Shown: positions 45,286 through 59,006, counted from the first letter of the stretch. The stretch: DNA of 64,000 nucleotides from Mytilus californianus (GCF_021869535.1 NW_026262593.1:72544822-72608821), one strand, 5' to 3'. A program made the numbers and translations. The notes: generated from the sequence alone by a model not told the origin.

Positions 45286-46680
45286 TTCATTGTAAGTAAT
45301 ACTACAATTCCGTATTTAAACAAAATGGCGAAAATTACCAAGAGTTTTATCATACTGCCAAACATATGACTTGTCTTAAGGCTTACATTTATTTAACCTT
45401 TCAGTTCTATGTTATCTCATTTCAGTTATATTGCTATACTTATCAAGATAAATCAGACATGATATAATGTGGTAACATAAATAACATGTGTATTTCGGTT
45501 CTATAGATTGACACTTGCTGGATAGATTCAGTAATCAAGTACACTATATACATTTTAAAACAAACCTCCCGATCGCTATTGGCTTTATGTATAACTGTTT
45601 CCGTGTTTAAAGAATTCCTTGATTTGATCATATATAAATTAATTATAAACTTGACTAAATACTAACGTTGGCAATGACACCACAGTTTGTTTGTTTTTCA
45701 TGACAAAGGAGAGTGTATAAAATATGTAAATACAAAGTTATTGCAGTTATGTTATCAAATGACATGACTTAACCTCATTTCTTATCTAAGATATAGAAAA
45801 ACGAACATTAATTCTTCATATTGGAAATAATTTTCTACTAATTCGAAAAATATTTCTTTATTATGAAGATTGCTTAATTTTTGACAAGCTGATATATATC
45901 GAAATTGCCTTAAATGTAGCGTACGACAATCGGTATTCACAAGGGCATTCTATTGTTTAGTACTATATATAACAGACGTGTTAGTCTCAGACTGATTACT
46001 TGAATGATAAACTAACAAACGATAACGTTTGAAAAATGTGGGATGTAAACCGACGAGACAGCAACCAAACGACATATATAGCTATAAGACATCTCGAGTG
46101 CAACAGATATATAGTCTTCGACAATGGTCAGGTGTCAATATGTTAAGCTTTACATTTTACCGAGCCAAAAATAGGACATTGATAACAGGAAGTTTTAACT
46201 GGTGCGGAAATAATTGTTTACCATCTAATTTTCATAAAATATACTTTCACAATTTCACAACATTTGTAGGAAACACTTTGACATTTGTTTAATTGACAAA
46301 AAAAAAACCACATGATAAAAAAACAATCGAAATCACGAGATAGTACCTATTATGAACGGAATACTCAATCAATGACAAAAATAGAATTCTAATATGACGT
46401 GCTTCTTTCGCTTTGTAAACAACACCGTGAAAAAAATTATCGATATATCTATGCTTAGCGCAGACTCCGAGATGTACATTATTATGGCTGTTAAAATATA
46501 CCTCCCACGTAAATCCACATGTATCTTAACCTATGTGCAAACGCTTTGCCGATTTCGCTGTGTAATAAATTGCAACTGAAAAAAAAAATACAGAACCTTT
46601 ATTCTTATTCTGAGGCATAACAAAGAGAAATAATTCATTAGAGCTCGGAAAATGTACAAACTCAAAATTAAATTAAATTC
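45286..46680. other. Non-coding, nothing recognised
   Basis: AT-rich. Frames of 61-87 codons at 46029-46292 and 46394-46579 have no recognisable domain. Confidence 0.4.
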
Positions 46681-46694
46681 CGCGAAATTCCATT

Positions 46695-46905
46695 AAATGT
46701 TTTGGCGCATTAAGAGCCATTTCAAAATATGACGTCATACGAATGAAAACGCCAAAGCTGAAGGTTTTTTCCGTTTCTTTAACCATCTAAATTCGGATAA
46801 TTTTGCATTAAAATGGAGTTTTGAGGTAGGTGTTGTTTTATTTATTTTCTATTGCATTATTCGCACATTTACTGATTTCATCAAGTCAACATGGCGGCTC
46901 CGTAA
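46695..46905 (+). promoter_or_regulatory. Promoter-like cluster: E2F-like, CRE and YY1-like sites
   Basis: tttggcgc (46701-46708, E2F consensus TTTSGCGC), a perfect CRE tgacgtca (46730-46737) and acatggcggctcc (about 46889-46901, YY1-like) lie within 210 bp of AT-rich DNA. Between them, aaaatggag at about 46810 is followed by ttttgaggtaggt, where GAG|gtaggt would be a good splice donor. This could be the first, mostly untranslated exon of a plus-strand gene whose coding part I cannot find. Motif matches alone are weak evidence. Confidence 0.3.
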
Positions 46906-48135
46906 TTGCAAAATGTCAACAGTGGATTTGACGGTAGCTTACGAGAAAAAAATGTAAATTAAAAATGGCAAATGTCTGGTTTGAGATTTAAAAGTAATAA
47001 ACACATTTTTTCTAGCGGTTATTTAATAAAAAATAAGTCATGCAAGCTACATATTTATTAGAATTTTTTAGATTTATCTTACAGGGGGTAAAAGAGAACA
47101 GCAACACACACAAAGAATACCCAGCCTCGCTTCATTTTTTTTTGTGACCGTATTTGTATTATTAGAATCGAATTAACTCAATAATAATACATAACAGTCA
47201 ACTATTGAATACATATATATTAACTTCAACTTTTAACAAAGAAGAAACCAAAGCTTTTGTTTGCTATTCTAACAAATGAAGTGCTAATTGTTATTGTAAC
47301 AATCATTTATATGTCCACCTACAATAGGGAGTTATTGTACCTCACAGTTGAGTTTATACCACCATTTAGTATTTTCCTTAAATATCATATAAAGAAAAAT
47401 GTGTTCCTCCGTCTACCTGAATTTCTTGCTGTTTATATTATTACTACATTATTGATTAATTTCTTGCAAGTTGAATAATAGTCTGTGACAAGTATTGCAA
47501 TACTTGGTTGTTTGAAATGTGAATACTGCTTTGCATGCTATTTTGGATAAAAATAACCTTCGTTAAAAAAAAACGATACTAAGCTGATTATATTTAATAT
47601 GTATCACAAGTCTTGTATTTTTTTGGCTGGTCGTGTAAAAAAGAAAAATGTCATGTACCATATAAATAAAGTATTTCATATCGAACAGCTAAAATAATAT
47701 GAGTACAAATTCGACTCATAGGTTCGTGTTGTGGTTTTAAACAAGCAATTCGAATACGCAATTTTTAGCCAAACATTTTCCTTCAAATAAAGCTGTCATT
47801 TTCCATTTCTTGGAATACATATTACAGATGTAGTATGAGTGGTTGTTTGTTAGAGACTTATATGACTTAAATTCAATGTTCAGCGGATATTTGTCATGTT
47901 TATTTATATGGTAATGCTGCATTTAAGTGGCTGATAAACTGTTTATTTCAACTGGACTAGAACTCATCCCTTACCATCCAAATTACATTTTTTCCCGGCT
48001 TAATTATTTTTTTTTTTCAGTTTTGCTGAATTGATCTTATCAAATAAAGTATAGTTTAAGTATACTGCAATTACGTAAAAAAATCCTACAGAGCGCCTAT
48101 TCTACACAAATATTGACATCGCTGGTAACTTCTTC
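46906..48135. other. Non-coding, nothing recognised
   Basis: AT-rich. A 73-codon frame at 47257-47478 (+) is hydrophobic but unrecognised. Confidence 0.4.
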
Positions 48136-48320
48136 TTGGAGGTTGTGACGCGGCTGATAATGTCTGCTCATACGAACATAACCGAGCGATTAAGGGTAAA
48201 CAGATCTTTCTTCTCATGTGACATCCGTCGTGTTACTCATGTACTCAAGTACAAATACGGTGATATCTATTGAGGAAAACAGGACGGGATTGTGGTTACA
48301 ACAACTGGAATACATCCGTC
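48136..48320. repeat. Family D-like fragment
   Basis: cttcttctcatgtgacatcc, cgtcgtgttactcatgta, caagtacaaatacggtga and gggattgtggttacaacaac correspond to the family D motifs catgtggcaaccgtcgtgtt and the following body. Confidence 0.55.
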
Positions 48321-49510
48321 GTCGTTATTGAATTATTGTTTCAATATTTTGCACGTGACTGTGATAAACAATTTGTGCTGATTTGGAGAGCAGAGGACCA
48401 TAGAATAAAGGTGTAAAAACTATGAAGGATAGTTGATTTAATAAATACATAGTTATCACAGTAGGTTCTAGATTAACATTACTTATAAAGATCAGCAAAA
48501 ATGTTTGCTTTTGAAATGTATTACAGGTACGGGACTCGGGCACTTCTATTAGGCACACTCAAAATCTTTGTTTACACGAGACGCCGAAAGGCACATTTCA
48601 TTGACTTAAAAAAGAGGCTAGCTTCTTTTGGAAACATTTAATATTATTAAATTTTAAGTCACAAAAAAGACATTTTTATGCCATTATCATTGAAATCGAC
48701 AGAAATAGCTGATGGATAATGCAAGGGAAATAACACACTACAAACGAGTATTAGATACATGTGTTGTTGTACAGTAATAAGTTAACCATTAATTAGCAGT
48801 AGGTCACTAAAACAATCAAATAACCAGATAAAAAAGTTTTTAAGAAATTCATTCAATGCTACATTTTACAGTTAACTGTAGACTTATAGGCCCTATACCA
48901 ATTAAAAGTCCTTCATTGAATGAGTGATATAATGCCCAGTGTTAAATAATTCACAGATAGTTAGGACTTATAGTCGTTGCAGTATTGAAAAAAAAAACAT
49001 GAAGTAAAATTATAATTTTATTATGAAAAATATTTGGGCAAAAGGGCACACGTTATGTTACAGAAACTCACTGGCGTTAATGAATGATAAGCTGTCATGT
49101 TATCAGTACAAAACAATAAAATAATTTTACTTACTTTTCGGAGCAGTATGCATGGCAACTGTGTGAATGCATGAGAATATTTTTCTCGTAGAATATAACT
49201 CACCAAGTTCTGTCATATTTAAAAACAAGACCAAAAACAAATCATTTGCCATCCGCAGTTGACATAAAACACTCGCATCATATACAAATTATAGTACATA
49301 ACATGACAGTGTGTTCTCAGATAATTAAGCATAATTCGAAGTTTAAAATATTGTGCCTGGGCTTACCGCATGTCTCTGACAGAAAAACGTTACCATAGGG
49401 GTGTGTGAATACCCATTACCACTACTACCATGTCTATATGCCCTGAGTATTTTTAGCAAGCAGTTCCCGAGCAATATGGTCTATGAATATACACGTGGTA
49501 TCGCATTAGA
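48321..49510. other. Non-coding, nothing recognised
   Basis: AT-rich spacer without recognised exons or elements. Confidence 0.4.
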
Positions 49511-49514
49511 GTAG

Positions 49515-49605
49515 ATATTGGTGGCCTATAATTGTTAACTTTTTATACATTGTGACTTCGATGGAGAGTTGTCTCATTGGCACTCATACAACATCTTTTT
49601 ATTCA
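49515..49605 (+). repeat. Family C 3' end
   Basis: ggtggcctataattgttaac, tttttatacattgtgacttc, gatggagagttgtctcattg and gcactcatacaacatctt are a clean family C tail without its head. Confidence 0.8.
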
Positions 49606-50605
49606 AACAGACTGACACGTGAAGTAGAAATGTTAAGCAATCAAGATCTGAGTTATTCCTCGTTACTGTACAATGACAACCTAACTACTCAGGAAAGTTA
49701 ATGTTTTGGCATCAATATTATCATATTTGAATAACGTGATCCAAAAAGGACACATCTTCTTCGTAAAGCAATTGAAGGTGACGTAGAGGCTGGTGGGTAA
49801 GTTTGATATCACACAACTGTTGTCGCTAAATTCTACAAGCAAATGGACGAAGTGAAACTGACAAACATTAAACATACAAACACTTGCATACTAGTTTACT
49901 CGAAGTTCAAACAAAACATTACCAGCTACCCCAGACTCTCATCAATTACTTTTTTTATAAACATAGCGTGTCAGTCCAATTAAATCAATTAAGGTTACAA
50001 ATGCATAGTTCGGACATAGAATAACCAAAAACAATAATATTAACATCAACAGCAATAAAAGCGCTATTCCTTTGCTTTTTGTGTGTTTTTTTGCTGTGCA
50101 TGTACTGATTTTGTGTCATGGATTAATACCCCATATCCTTTGTTTTTCTATCAATAACGAAATTTCTAATTGGTTATTATATTCATACACAATAATGATG
50201 TACATCAGATATAACGAGAGGTATTTCTCTACAACTTTAGTGCATGCATCCTCTGTCATGTTGTGACAAAAAGGTATGCGTCGACTGTATCGGAGGTTGA
50301 TAATACTTCTTGTGATGTACTAGAAAAACACTAAATGATATGTTAAATAATACCACATCACCACATATTTTTAAATGCATAATGACCTCAAATATTTTTA
50401 ATGCGCTTCGAATTACATTAAACTGATACTTTAATTCAATTTTATCCAGTCAGGTTTATGACATAGGTTTAGGATTTGAAAAAAAATAGTATTTTTTAAG
50501 ATATAAACATATTCAAATTGGATATATCCTATCTTAACTGTGGTCAGCGTTTTATTAAAATTATGTATCTGTTCATCAGACGACAGTACAGAAAAGAAAT
50601 ACATA
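49606..50605. other. Non-coding, nothing recognised
   Basis: AT-rich spacer. Confidence 0.4.
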
Positions 50606-50609
50606 TTGC

Positions 50610-50850
50610 CTGCACTGTTAAGCAAAAGAGAGGCAACAGATACCAAACTCATAAGTCGAAAATAAACTGACAACACCATGGCTAAAAACGAAAAAGACCA
50701 ACAGACAAACAACACTACACAAAACACAACATAGAAAACTAATATCTGAGTAAAACGAACCCCACAAAAGCATGGGGTGATCTCAGGTGCTCCGGTAGGG
50801 AAAGCAGATCTTGCTTGACATGTGGCAACCGTCGTGTTGCTCATTGTTTA
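50610..50850 (-). repeat. Family D copy
   Basis: Colinear with 10505-10740: actcataagtcgaaaataaa, ctgacaacaccatggctaaa, ccaacagacaaacaacac, acatagaaaactaatatctg and acatgtggcaaccgtcgtgt. Open frames here are repeat-derived. Confidence 0.75.
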
Positions 50851-51655
50851 TAAAAAGCTGTAAGTTAGTGAAAATTTATAAAAAAAACTTGATCGTTTAA
50901 CTTAAGCAGTAAGCTAGCAACGACCTTTAATTGTGTCCATGATGTGTATAAACTAATGATTATTTAATATACAAAGGATTCCTTTTTATCTTTGGAGATA
51001 ACAATCTTTAAAGCTTTGTCTGAGGAAATTGTTTTATCAGTAAAAGGTACTTTTACATAGTTACAGATACCACATACTTTTGAATTTCTGTCGCTACTAG
51101 CATCTTATCTGTAAATATAGTGTTGCTCATGAAAAGCTAATATTTTACAATATGTATCACCCTACTTTCTATTCTGATGCAGTTCATTGAGCTGTATCAT
51201 TAAAAATGGAAATATTACAACTCGGGAGAATTCGTTTATTTATAAAAGCATGGGCTACCCATTCAATATAGTTAACAATTCAATTGATATTGTTCTCTCT
51301 GGTGATAGTCTGACGATATTATTTACTTGCAAGCCTTTCACCCAAATACTGTCCATTTCAGCTAAGTTGTATCAATATGTTAACTCAACCTTAAAATAGT
51401 ATATTTTATTGTTTTTCTTGGGTACAAGTTTTAACCAATAACGGTCACTAACTTAGCTTATTTTCTCCAGTAGTCAAAACAGTTTGACCCTGCTTCCTAA
51501 AATACGAGCCGTCTTTTGTTTCTTTGTTGAAGTCAGAGGTATCCTGTTGGTTGCGGAACTTCGCAGGGTTTTTTTTTGTGCCTTTAAAGAACAATGAGAA
51601 AACTAACAAGAAAAAAGATACACTTTTACGGATGAATAAATATGATACAATTGTA
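50851..51655. other. Non-coding, nothing recognised
   Basis: AT-rich spacer. A 70-codon frame at 51187-51399 has no signature. Confidence 0.4.
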
Positions 51656-51659
51656 TACC

Positions 51660-52065
51660 TTAAGCTATTTCAGTTGATATTTTTTAGTGTGTCTTTCTAT
51701 GTTGTGATGCTACACTATTGTTTCAGAAAAAGGGTGAAGGTTTGGTACCATTAAAACGTTTAAACCCGCTGCGTTTGTTTGCACCTGTCCTAAGTCAGGA
51801 ATCTGATGTTCAGTAGTTATCGTTTGTTGATGTGGTTCATAAGTGTTTCTCGTTTCTCGTTTTTTATATAGAAACCGTTGGTTTTCCCGTTTGAATGGTT
51901 TTACACTAGTAATTTTTTGGGGACCTTTATAGCTTACTGTTCGGTGTGAGCCAAGGCTCCGTGTTGAAGACCGTACTGTGACCTATAATGGTTTACTTTT
52001 ATAAATTTTGACTTGGATGGAGAGTTGTCTCATTGGCACTCATACCACATCTTCTTATATCTACT
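51660..52065 (+). repeat. Family C mussel repeat, near-complete copy
   Basis: Starts aagctatttcagttgatatt. Contains ccattaaaacgtttaaaccc, cacctgtcctaagtcaggaa, gtttctcgtttctcgttttt, gtgagccaaggctccgtgtt and gaccgtactgtgacctataa. Ends tctcattggcactcatacca with catcttcttatatcta. Confidence 0.85.
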
Positions 52066-55000
52066 TAAAGTTATTTTGGTATGTTAACAGGGTAACATAA
52101 ATTGCCATATTCAACAAACATCTCGTCTTACTTTTTATCTTAATATATAAAACCTATCCATTTAATGTGTATGATATGTTCTACATATTAGTTTTTCTCC
52201 GGTTCTTTTTTGTTATTGTGTGGTGTTTACTTCTTTTGTTATTGTGTGGTGTTTACTTCATTTTATTCGTGTATCTAAAGTTGTTGCAACTGAATTAAAT
52301 GAATTAACAAGATGACAATGAGCCTTTCGACAAATTAATACATATTTATTCTTTATAATCAGGTATCACTCAAAGGAAAATATACTGCTTTTGGAACATT
52401 TTGTATTTTATTTCAAGGATTTTAATTTAATTGTTTTTTATTTGTCTGAAAATCAAAAATAATTTTATTAATACACAAACATATCGCTTGGTTTTTGTAT
52501 GGAACAATGTATGATAACAACATTAATCATGTTAACGGCACATATTTTACTACACAAGATGTGTATTTCGAAGGTCTACTAGTGATGTTCGAATGCAAAA
52601 ACAAGCCGTCCAAAATAAAAGTTTCAAAACAGAGAAACCAAATAGGTCCATAGGTGAAACGAAACCGGGACAAAGTTAGAAAGCAAGGCACGAGAAAGTT
52701 ACAATCCTTGATATAGCAGATGTAATTGAATAAATTTGTTCATGTACAAAACATGTTTGTCGAAAATGTCAAATACAAGTATCGGTGTGTTGCAATATGT
52801 AGGGAAATATTAATGATCAAATAACTATCAAAATGTCAGCTAATGTTATGAATGTTTGATATCCAATAAAAATAAAAAAAATAAACATTATTGATCACAA
52901 CAACAGCATACGGTATATTAAGTTGCTTGGTCGATAATTTTAATTTTCATTTATGGTGATACATTAAGCTATGATATTATTCATCAAGGCTAGTTGACCT
53001 GATAAGGATTTTGCAATGCTTGTTATGTCCCTTTTGGTTTTAACGATATTAACGTAATTAGCGTGGTTTTTTGTACAGATATACGTATAGAAAAATAACA
53101 AAAAGTATCGACTAATCATAAGTTCTAAAGAATTGTTATCCAGTTTGAAAAAAAAAGTATTTATATACGAAATTATGTAAATCAATATATTTGGGGGTTT
53201 TGATAGACCTGAACGCTATATATCATGAAAAAATTTAAACTCCTGAATTTCACTTAAAATCTATAATGTCTAGTAGATAAAAAAAAGTTGTTAAGCTTTA
53301 AAAAGAAAATTATTTAGCTGATAAATATCAAAATTGAGAAAAAGTAACACTACAAACCCGGTAAAGAATCAAAGCTTAGCACAAAGAAGATAAATCAATT
53401 GATTTAAATGTTCCAACATTTGATAACAACACAATCATTTTATCAAAACTATATCTGTATTTTAGACAACAGTAGATGTTCAAAGCAAAACATATGTACT
53501 TCTCACATCATTTATTTTTATTATTATCACTTAGTGAATGTCATTTTTGGTCATTTATCTGCCCTAGTATTCAAGCATTTATATTTGTATTACTTTAAAC
53601 TGGTAAAGAAACACCGAAAACAGTATTTAAACGCAAGGTATGAAGTGCGGACTTTCATTTTCGAGCACAAGTTCAATACCGTTGCTGATTGATAAGTAGT
53701 TACTAGTGAATATACTGCTAAGCTATAAGTTCTGTTCTTTATATATACCTTCTCAAATTTCTCCTTTTGGCAAATGGAGAAATGGTATAAAAACAAAGGG
53801 TTCAACTCTCGCAGTCACGGTTGACTTTAAGTTGGATTAAGCTATCATTGTAGGTCTATTTGATCATGTACCTCCTCTAGTAATCAAGTATGTATGCGTC
53901 CTTGGCTTAAAAGTTTTCGAATTGAATGTTCTTGATGATGGTTATCTATAAACAAGCGCATCGGACTCATCAAATGTTTAAGTGCTAATTTCATTGTATA
54001 CGATGGATGATTTGAGGATCCCATACAAACTCATTGTAGTTACTATGGTTCGCTGAATGCGGAGTAATACATTGCGGCATCAGGGTGCTTAAAAAAATTA
54101 AAACAACACGTTAAATAATTTAATGCGTCCGAAGCGCTTTTTTCTGGTTTCCATTTAAAAAGTAATTGGTAGGAATGATTTATAAATGAACATCCATAAA
54201 CAATCCCCTTTTTTCGTTCCGATTTGATGAAATACATGACATAAAGAAACACTTGTGTGTTGTCCTGATCGGCAAAGCTTAAAACATTTTATATACATTC
54301 TAACATGTCTAAAGCAACATGAATCAAAAATCGAAAGGATGGTTTATAGGGATTCCTTTGCATTTTTATTTTCTCATTAAATGCTGATAAATTGACCAAT
54401 ATGATGACATTGATGACACAAAGTTTATGTTTTAAACATCACACTGACATGTTCTTTGTTAAAACAAATTGGCAAAACAATGTGGCAGGAATAACAAAAG
54501 CTGGACATCTGCAAACTATTCATATTTGGATTCTGTTCAGCCAAAATATTGGGCCTACGGTGTAATCATTGATTAATGTTTTTCTTCTCACATATTAGCA
54601 AGCATTAATGATTGAAGACAAACGACTATTGTTTGATATTCATTTTGTGGTACTATGACATCATTGTCCACACATAGATCTTGTTCAAACACAGTGACAA
54701 GTCACAATTTTAAGTTATATTTTGTAACTACTAACCCAAATAAAACATATGTACAAGTATGAATCACGGACAGATGTTTTTTAGTTTCTGATGATATGAA
54801 AAGTGTTGCCTCAAAAGCATCTCTAGATATTGATTGAAAAAAAATAAAACAAATATGTCTCTTATGATGGTACAATTCCGACATGATATGAATTTGACAT
54901 TATATAAGATAATAATGTTCTTTATTGTATAGCCACAACGGACAACGATATAATATCTATATAGCATGTTTTATGTATACAAATGAAATCATTATTAGCT

Positions 55001-55110
55001 AAAAAAAAAATGATTGACATTACAGGTTGTGCTGTGTGAAAAAAAAAATCTATAATTAAAGTATTTCACAATGAGACAATATGAAATGACAACGCAATTA
55101 GATAGTCGGC
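52066..55110. other. Non-coding; minor repeats only
   Basis: 52205-52258 is a 25-bp unit repeated twice (ttattgtgtggtgtttactt). 53880-53990 (gcgtccttggcttaaaag, ttcttgatgatggttatcta, cgcatcggactcatcaa) is an inverted family G fragment. The rest is AT-rich. Frames of 60-94 codons have no recognised domain. Confidence 0.5.
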
Positions 55111-55114
55111 TGTT

Positions 55115-55185
55115 GTCTGCTCTATGGTCGGGTTGTTGTCTCTTTGACACATTCCCCATTTCCATTCTCAATTTTATTAAAGGTA
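55115..55185 (-). repeat. Family B head, inverted
   Basis: gttgtctgctctatggtcgg, gttgttgtctctttgacaca and ttccccatttccattctcaa are the reverse complement of 25750-25815. Confidence 0.8.
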
Positions 55186-56006
55186 AACATTTCAAGAACA
55201 GCAATTGTGAGTGAAGCTCAATTCTGACAGAACTATAGATAGCGATTTAGATTACGATGTTAAATCGTGACATCTTAGTTTTGCGTACATTGATTCGTTT
55301 AGCGAACCTCGTAACCTATGATGGGGTTCACCGTTTCGTCTAGCGTATATGGTATTTATATATAAGAATTAATTGTGTTCTGCTCGAATCTACAAAAATA
55401 TCGTTTTCATAGGCTTAACGTTTAGATTGGATAGAAATTTCATTGTTTTATTTATTATTAAATAAATTAATTATAACTTAACTGACACTTGATCAAAAGT
55501 TATATACATAAATGAATTAAATAAAAACATTAAAATAAATGTAAGTACAGGATAGCTTGATGAATTTTGGTTAGCTTTGGAAATACGTAAATGATAAACA
55601 ACAGAGAAAAAAACGTACACCTGTCAAAACAAACAAGAATGAAGAACATAACAATTTGCCGCAACAGGCTTAAAAATGTATTGCATATAAATTTATTTAT
55701 TTATTAAGAAATGCAGAACTATACCTTGAATGGTTGAATAGATGGATAGAAAATTTTATTTCAATTCAGCATAGTATAAAACATATTAACATAAGCTTTG
55801 ATGAGCTTTTTTACAGAATATAAAAACGTATATTGTTTACAAAACAAATAAAACAAAGCGTCATGTACATATGAGGCTAAAGACATGTGAACAATACAAA
55901 TATATACGCAATGCCAAAAACAAATATCAAAATATTATGATATGTCGGTAGTGAAGAAAGTACTAATAGTAATACTGGTTTATAATATTTTGCAGTTACA
56001 CATTAG
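55186..56006. other. Non-coding, nothing recognised
   Basis: AT-rich spacer. Confidence 0.4.
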
Positions 56007-56977
56007 AGACTTAGATCCACGTCCTGTCTCTAATTGGCGTCCGTTCCTTAAATGGACGTTTAATATGACGTGACGTGAAATCAATATCAAATATTTTTAC
56101 CCTCTAACCGACTTCCAATATGATTTCATATAATACCAAAAACGACGTCCAATCGATTGTAGTCTCCACTCATCGATGTCCAATATTTTTTATTCATTTA
56201 TTCTGAATTTAATCTCTGTGTATTTAACAGTATCGTTTTGCCCTTGACTAAAGCTGCAAAAAAAAGCTAATTGATTTCTCATATCTTTACTCTTAACAAA
56301 TCATAATGATTTATTTGACGGATATGACTATGAGAAGGAACAACAAAGAAGATAGCATCCCGTCCTAAATATTCAACTAAATAGGAATAAAAGAGCAAAT
56401 ATCAGTAAATGCCACTAAGAAGATACCGACATCATATTACGTGTTCACGCATAATCCTTGTTTTGGTGAACGAACATAATCCACTCGGTCTATGTTGTCT
56501 TATTCCGTTCATATGTATATTAATAAATGACTTGTGGATATATGACAATGAAACAGAAACCCAAATACAAAGATAACCGAAAGACATCTAAGGTTGTAAT
56601 ATACAGTCTCGATCAATTGAAACGATAAAGAAGTACAGTCAATTGTTGAAAAGTATTATTATTTTGACTCTGCAAGATTTAAAATATTGCATTTGTTAAC
56701 GACATTTGCATTCGAAAAATGTTTGTATCAAATCAGGTATGTGACAGTTGTTTTCATTAGATAAAGTGTTGACGTCATTGCGGATAGTCCGTAAACAGGA
56801 CGTTAATTAGAAAAGCAAAAAGTTGGACGTCGATTTTAGAACCAAAATAAAAGACGTTGATTAGAGTGGCATATAATTGGCCGTCAATTTGCAATATTAT
56901 TTTACTATGACATCAGGTTTGAACTTTGATTTGAGGAACGGACGTCGATTAGAGACCAGACGTCGATCTGAGTCTTA
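56007..56977. mobile_element. MITE-like element with long imperfect terminal inverted repeats
   Basis: The left end (56007-56053: gagacttagatccacgtcct, gtctctaattggcgtccgtt, cct) and the right end (56931-56977) read as imperfect reverse complements of each other; the right end reversed is taagactcagatcgacgtct, ggtctctaatcgacgtccgt, tcct. Further GACGTC and GACGTT boxes (gacgtccaatcgattg, ggacgtcgattttag, agacgttgattagag) fill the subterminal regions. A short acat on both outer sides may be a target duplication. No transposase frame is inside. The superfamily is not recognised. Confidence 0.7.
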
Positions 56978-58640
56978 CATATATATATTTGTAATTTTCA
57001 TTTACCTATAACCCCTCGGAGTATTCTCGTATTCTAACTTTTTCTCTTTAATGTATTCGTTATTTGATAATCAACAGAGGCAATATATGCAATATATATT
57101 GAGTAACACAAAATGAAAAGGTATTCAATAGAGGCTCTGGGTATTCAAAGAATATGTGATGATCTTATACTATCAGACGTCAGAGTTTTGAAACATTCCG
57201 TATATATATATTGATCTGGTATCATGGAATTGAATGCAATAGCAAACAATATAAGGACTAGATGAATATCACGGCTATAATTTGATATATAACGTTCTCA
57301 AGTTGTATTTAAACTGTTGATATAAGACATGTTGTGGAGATCGTTTCATGAACTTTTTTATGATGTCTATCGACAAAAACAAACAATCAAAACTAAAAAT
57401 ATAATCATATTCGAAAACTAGTTGGTGTATACTGCGCATACAAACTTAGATATGTGTACATTGTTTAAAGATAGAATTGTGAATTAATCTATTTTTACAA
57501 GAGTATATTCGGAGTCTTAAGGTTGTTTTCTTTTTCGCATTTTTTATGCAGACACAAGACATATCCATGCTTAGAAATATTTTGATTGCTACAAGTGAAC
57601 GCAGTTATATAAGTATTTATAAATATTGATAGTCAGCATTATCGAATCATTTCATACGTATTTCAGATGAAGAAATATAAATTGAAAAATGTTTGTTAAA
57701 GCGGACTTCAAAGAGAGCACCCATTCTTTAAATTAAAAAAAATGGAAGCCCGTTCATTTGTAGAAAGCTCAAATTTTATTGGTTTAAACATTTATAAAAA
57801 AAAACATGATCCTTAAAAAACAAAAAACAAATTTGATTTGCTGATTTAAACAAAATGTTTCAATCTAGGAGTTATATGACTATACGTGTTTGAATCTGAC
57901 AACGCTCATTTATAATTTCTGATTAAATTCGTCGGTTTCTTTTCTTTTGGTTTAGGTGATAATTATCACACCAGAAAGTAGAAAGGATCGTTTTGATAAA
58001 GGACTTTCCGTTTTTAATTTTTCCTTGGAGTTCGGTATTTTTGTTATTTTACTTTTTTCTCAGATCCTTTAAAGTGGTAGAAAAATGGCAGTTGGTGAGA
58101 TCAAAATGCTGGCTTAGCCCTTTTGTCTCCACTTCAGAATATTGACAAGTTGAAGAGCAAAACAAACTTTAAAACATACAATAAAGGTCTGACCAAACGC
58201 GCATCTGATTCGGTAATGTTTAGATAAAAAAAAACTTGAAATATTAGCCATGTAAATAGAATTAAGCTAAAAACTCTGAAAAAATCTAACCTATTCGAAT
58301 TCTTAAGTAGGCACTATACTTGCAGTTCTTATAAAACTGGTATATATAATGCTCAAAGCAAACGAGTACAAAATACAATTGCGAAAAATGTTTTTATGTC
58401 TCAAAAAAAACATTTTGCAAATAATAGTTTCAATAATCAAAACCCTCTCAGTTATGATTTGTATAAGCCTTGAAATAAATAAAGCAATAAATAACAAATA
58501 AATATATAATACATGTTTAACTCTATAAATATATAAATACATAAATCAATTAGGAAAGTACAGTTTGCACACCAGAATGATCATTTACAACATGTTGGCC
58601 CTTTTCGAGTTTTAATAACACAAACATTCTCCAAACATGT
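56978..58640. other. Non-coding; one inverted family A fragment
   Basis: 57990-58060 (aggactttccgtttttaatt, tttccttggagttcggtatt) is family A inverted. 58150-58215 (gacaagttgaagagcaaaac, gaccaaacgcgcatctgatt) resembles family G. The rest is AT-rich without exons. Confidence 0.5.
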
Positions 58641-58930
58641 CACAGTCACTGTTCAACTATATTTAAAACCGTATGTAGTCCAGTGGTTGTCGTTAGTTCA
58701 TGTCTGTCATTGTTGTTCGTAAATTGTTTTGTTATAAATAAGGTCATTAGTAATCTCAATTGAATTCATTGTTTCATGTCGGGACATTTTATAGCAAACT
58801 ATATGCTATGTGTTTTTCTCATTGTTGAAGGCAGTACGGTTGCGTATACTTGCTTAAATCCACTCCACTTGAATGCGATGGATAGTTGTCTCATTGGAAA
58901 TCATACCACACCTCCTTATTGTTATATGTA
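58641..58930 (+). repeat. Family C fragment, diverged
   Basis: gtccagtggttgtcgttagt, ttgttgaaggcagtacggtt, tgcgatggatagttgtctca and ttggaaatcataccacacct follow the family C order. Confidence 0.6.
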
Positions 58931-59006
58931 TACAACAAAAGGAAATTATCAATCGCTCAAATTGAAATTTTGAATATGTTAACTCTATTTCAATTTTTTG
59001 ATTTAA

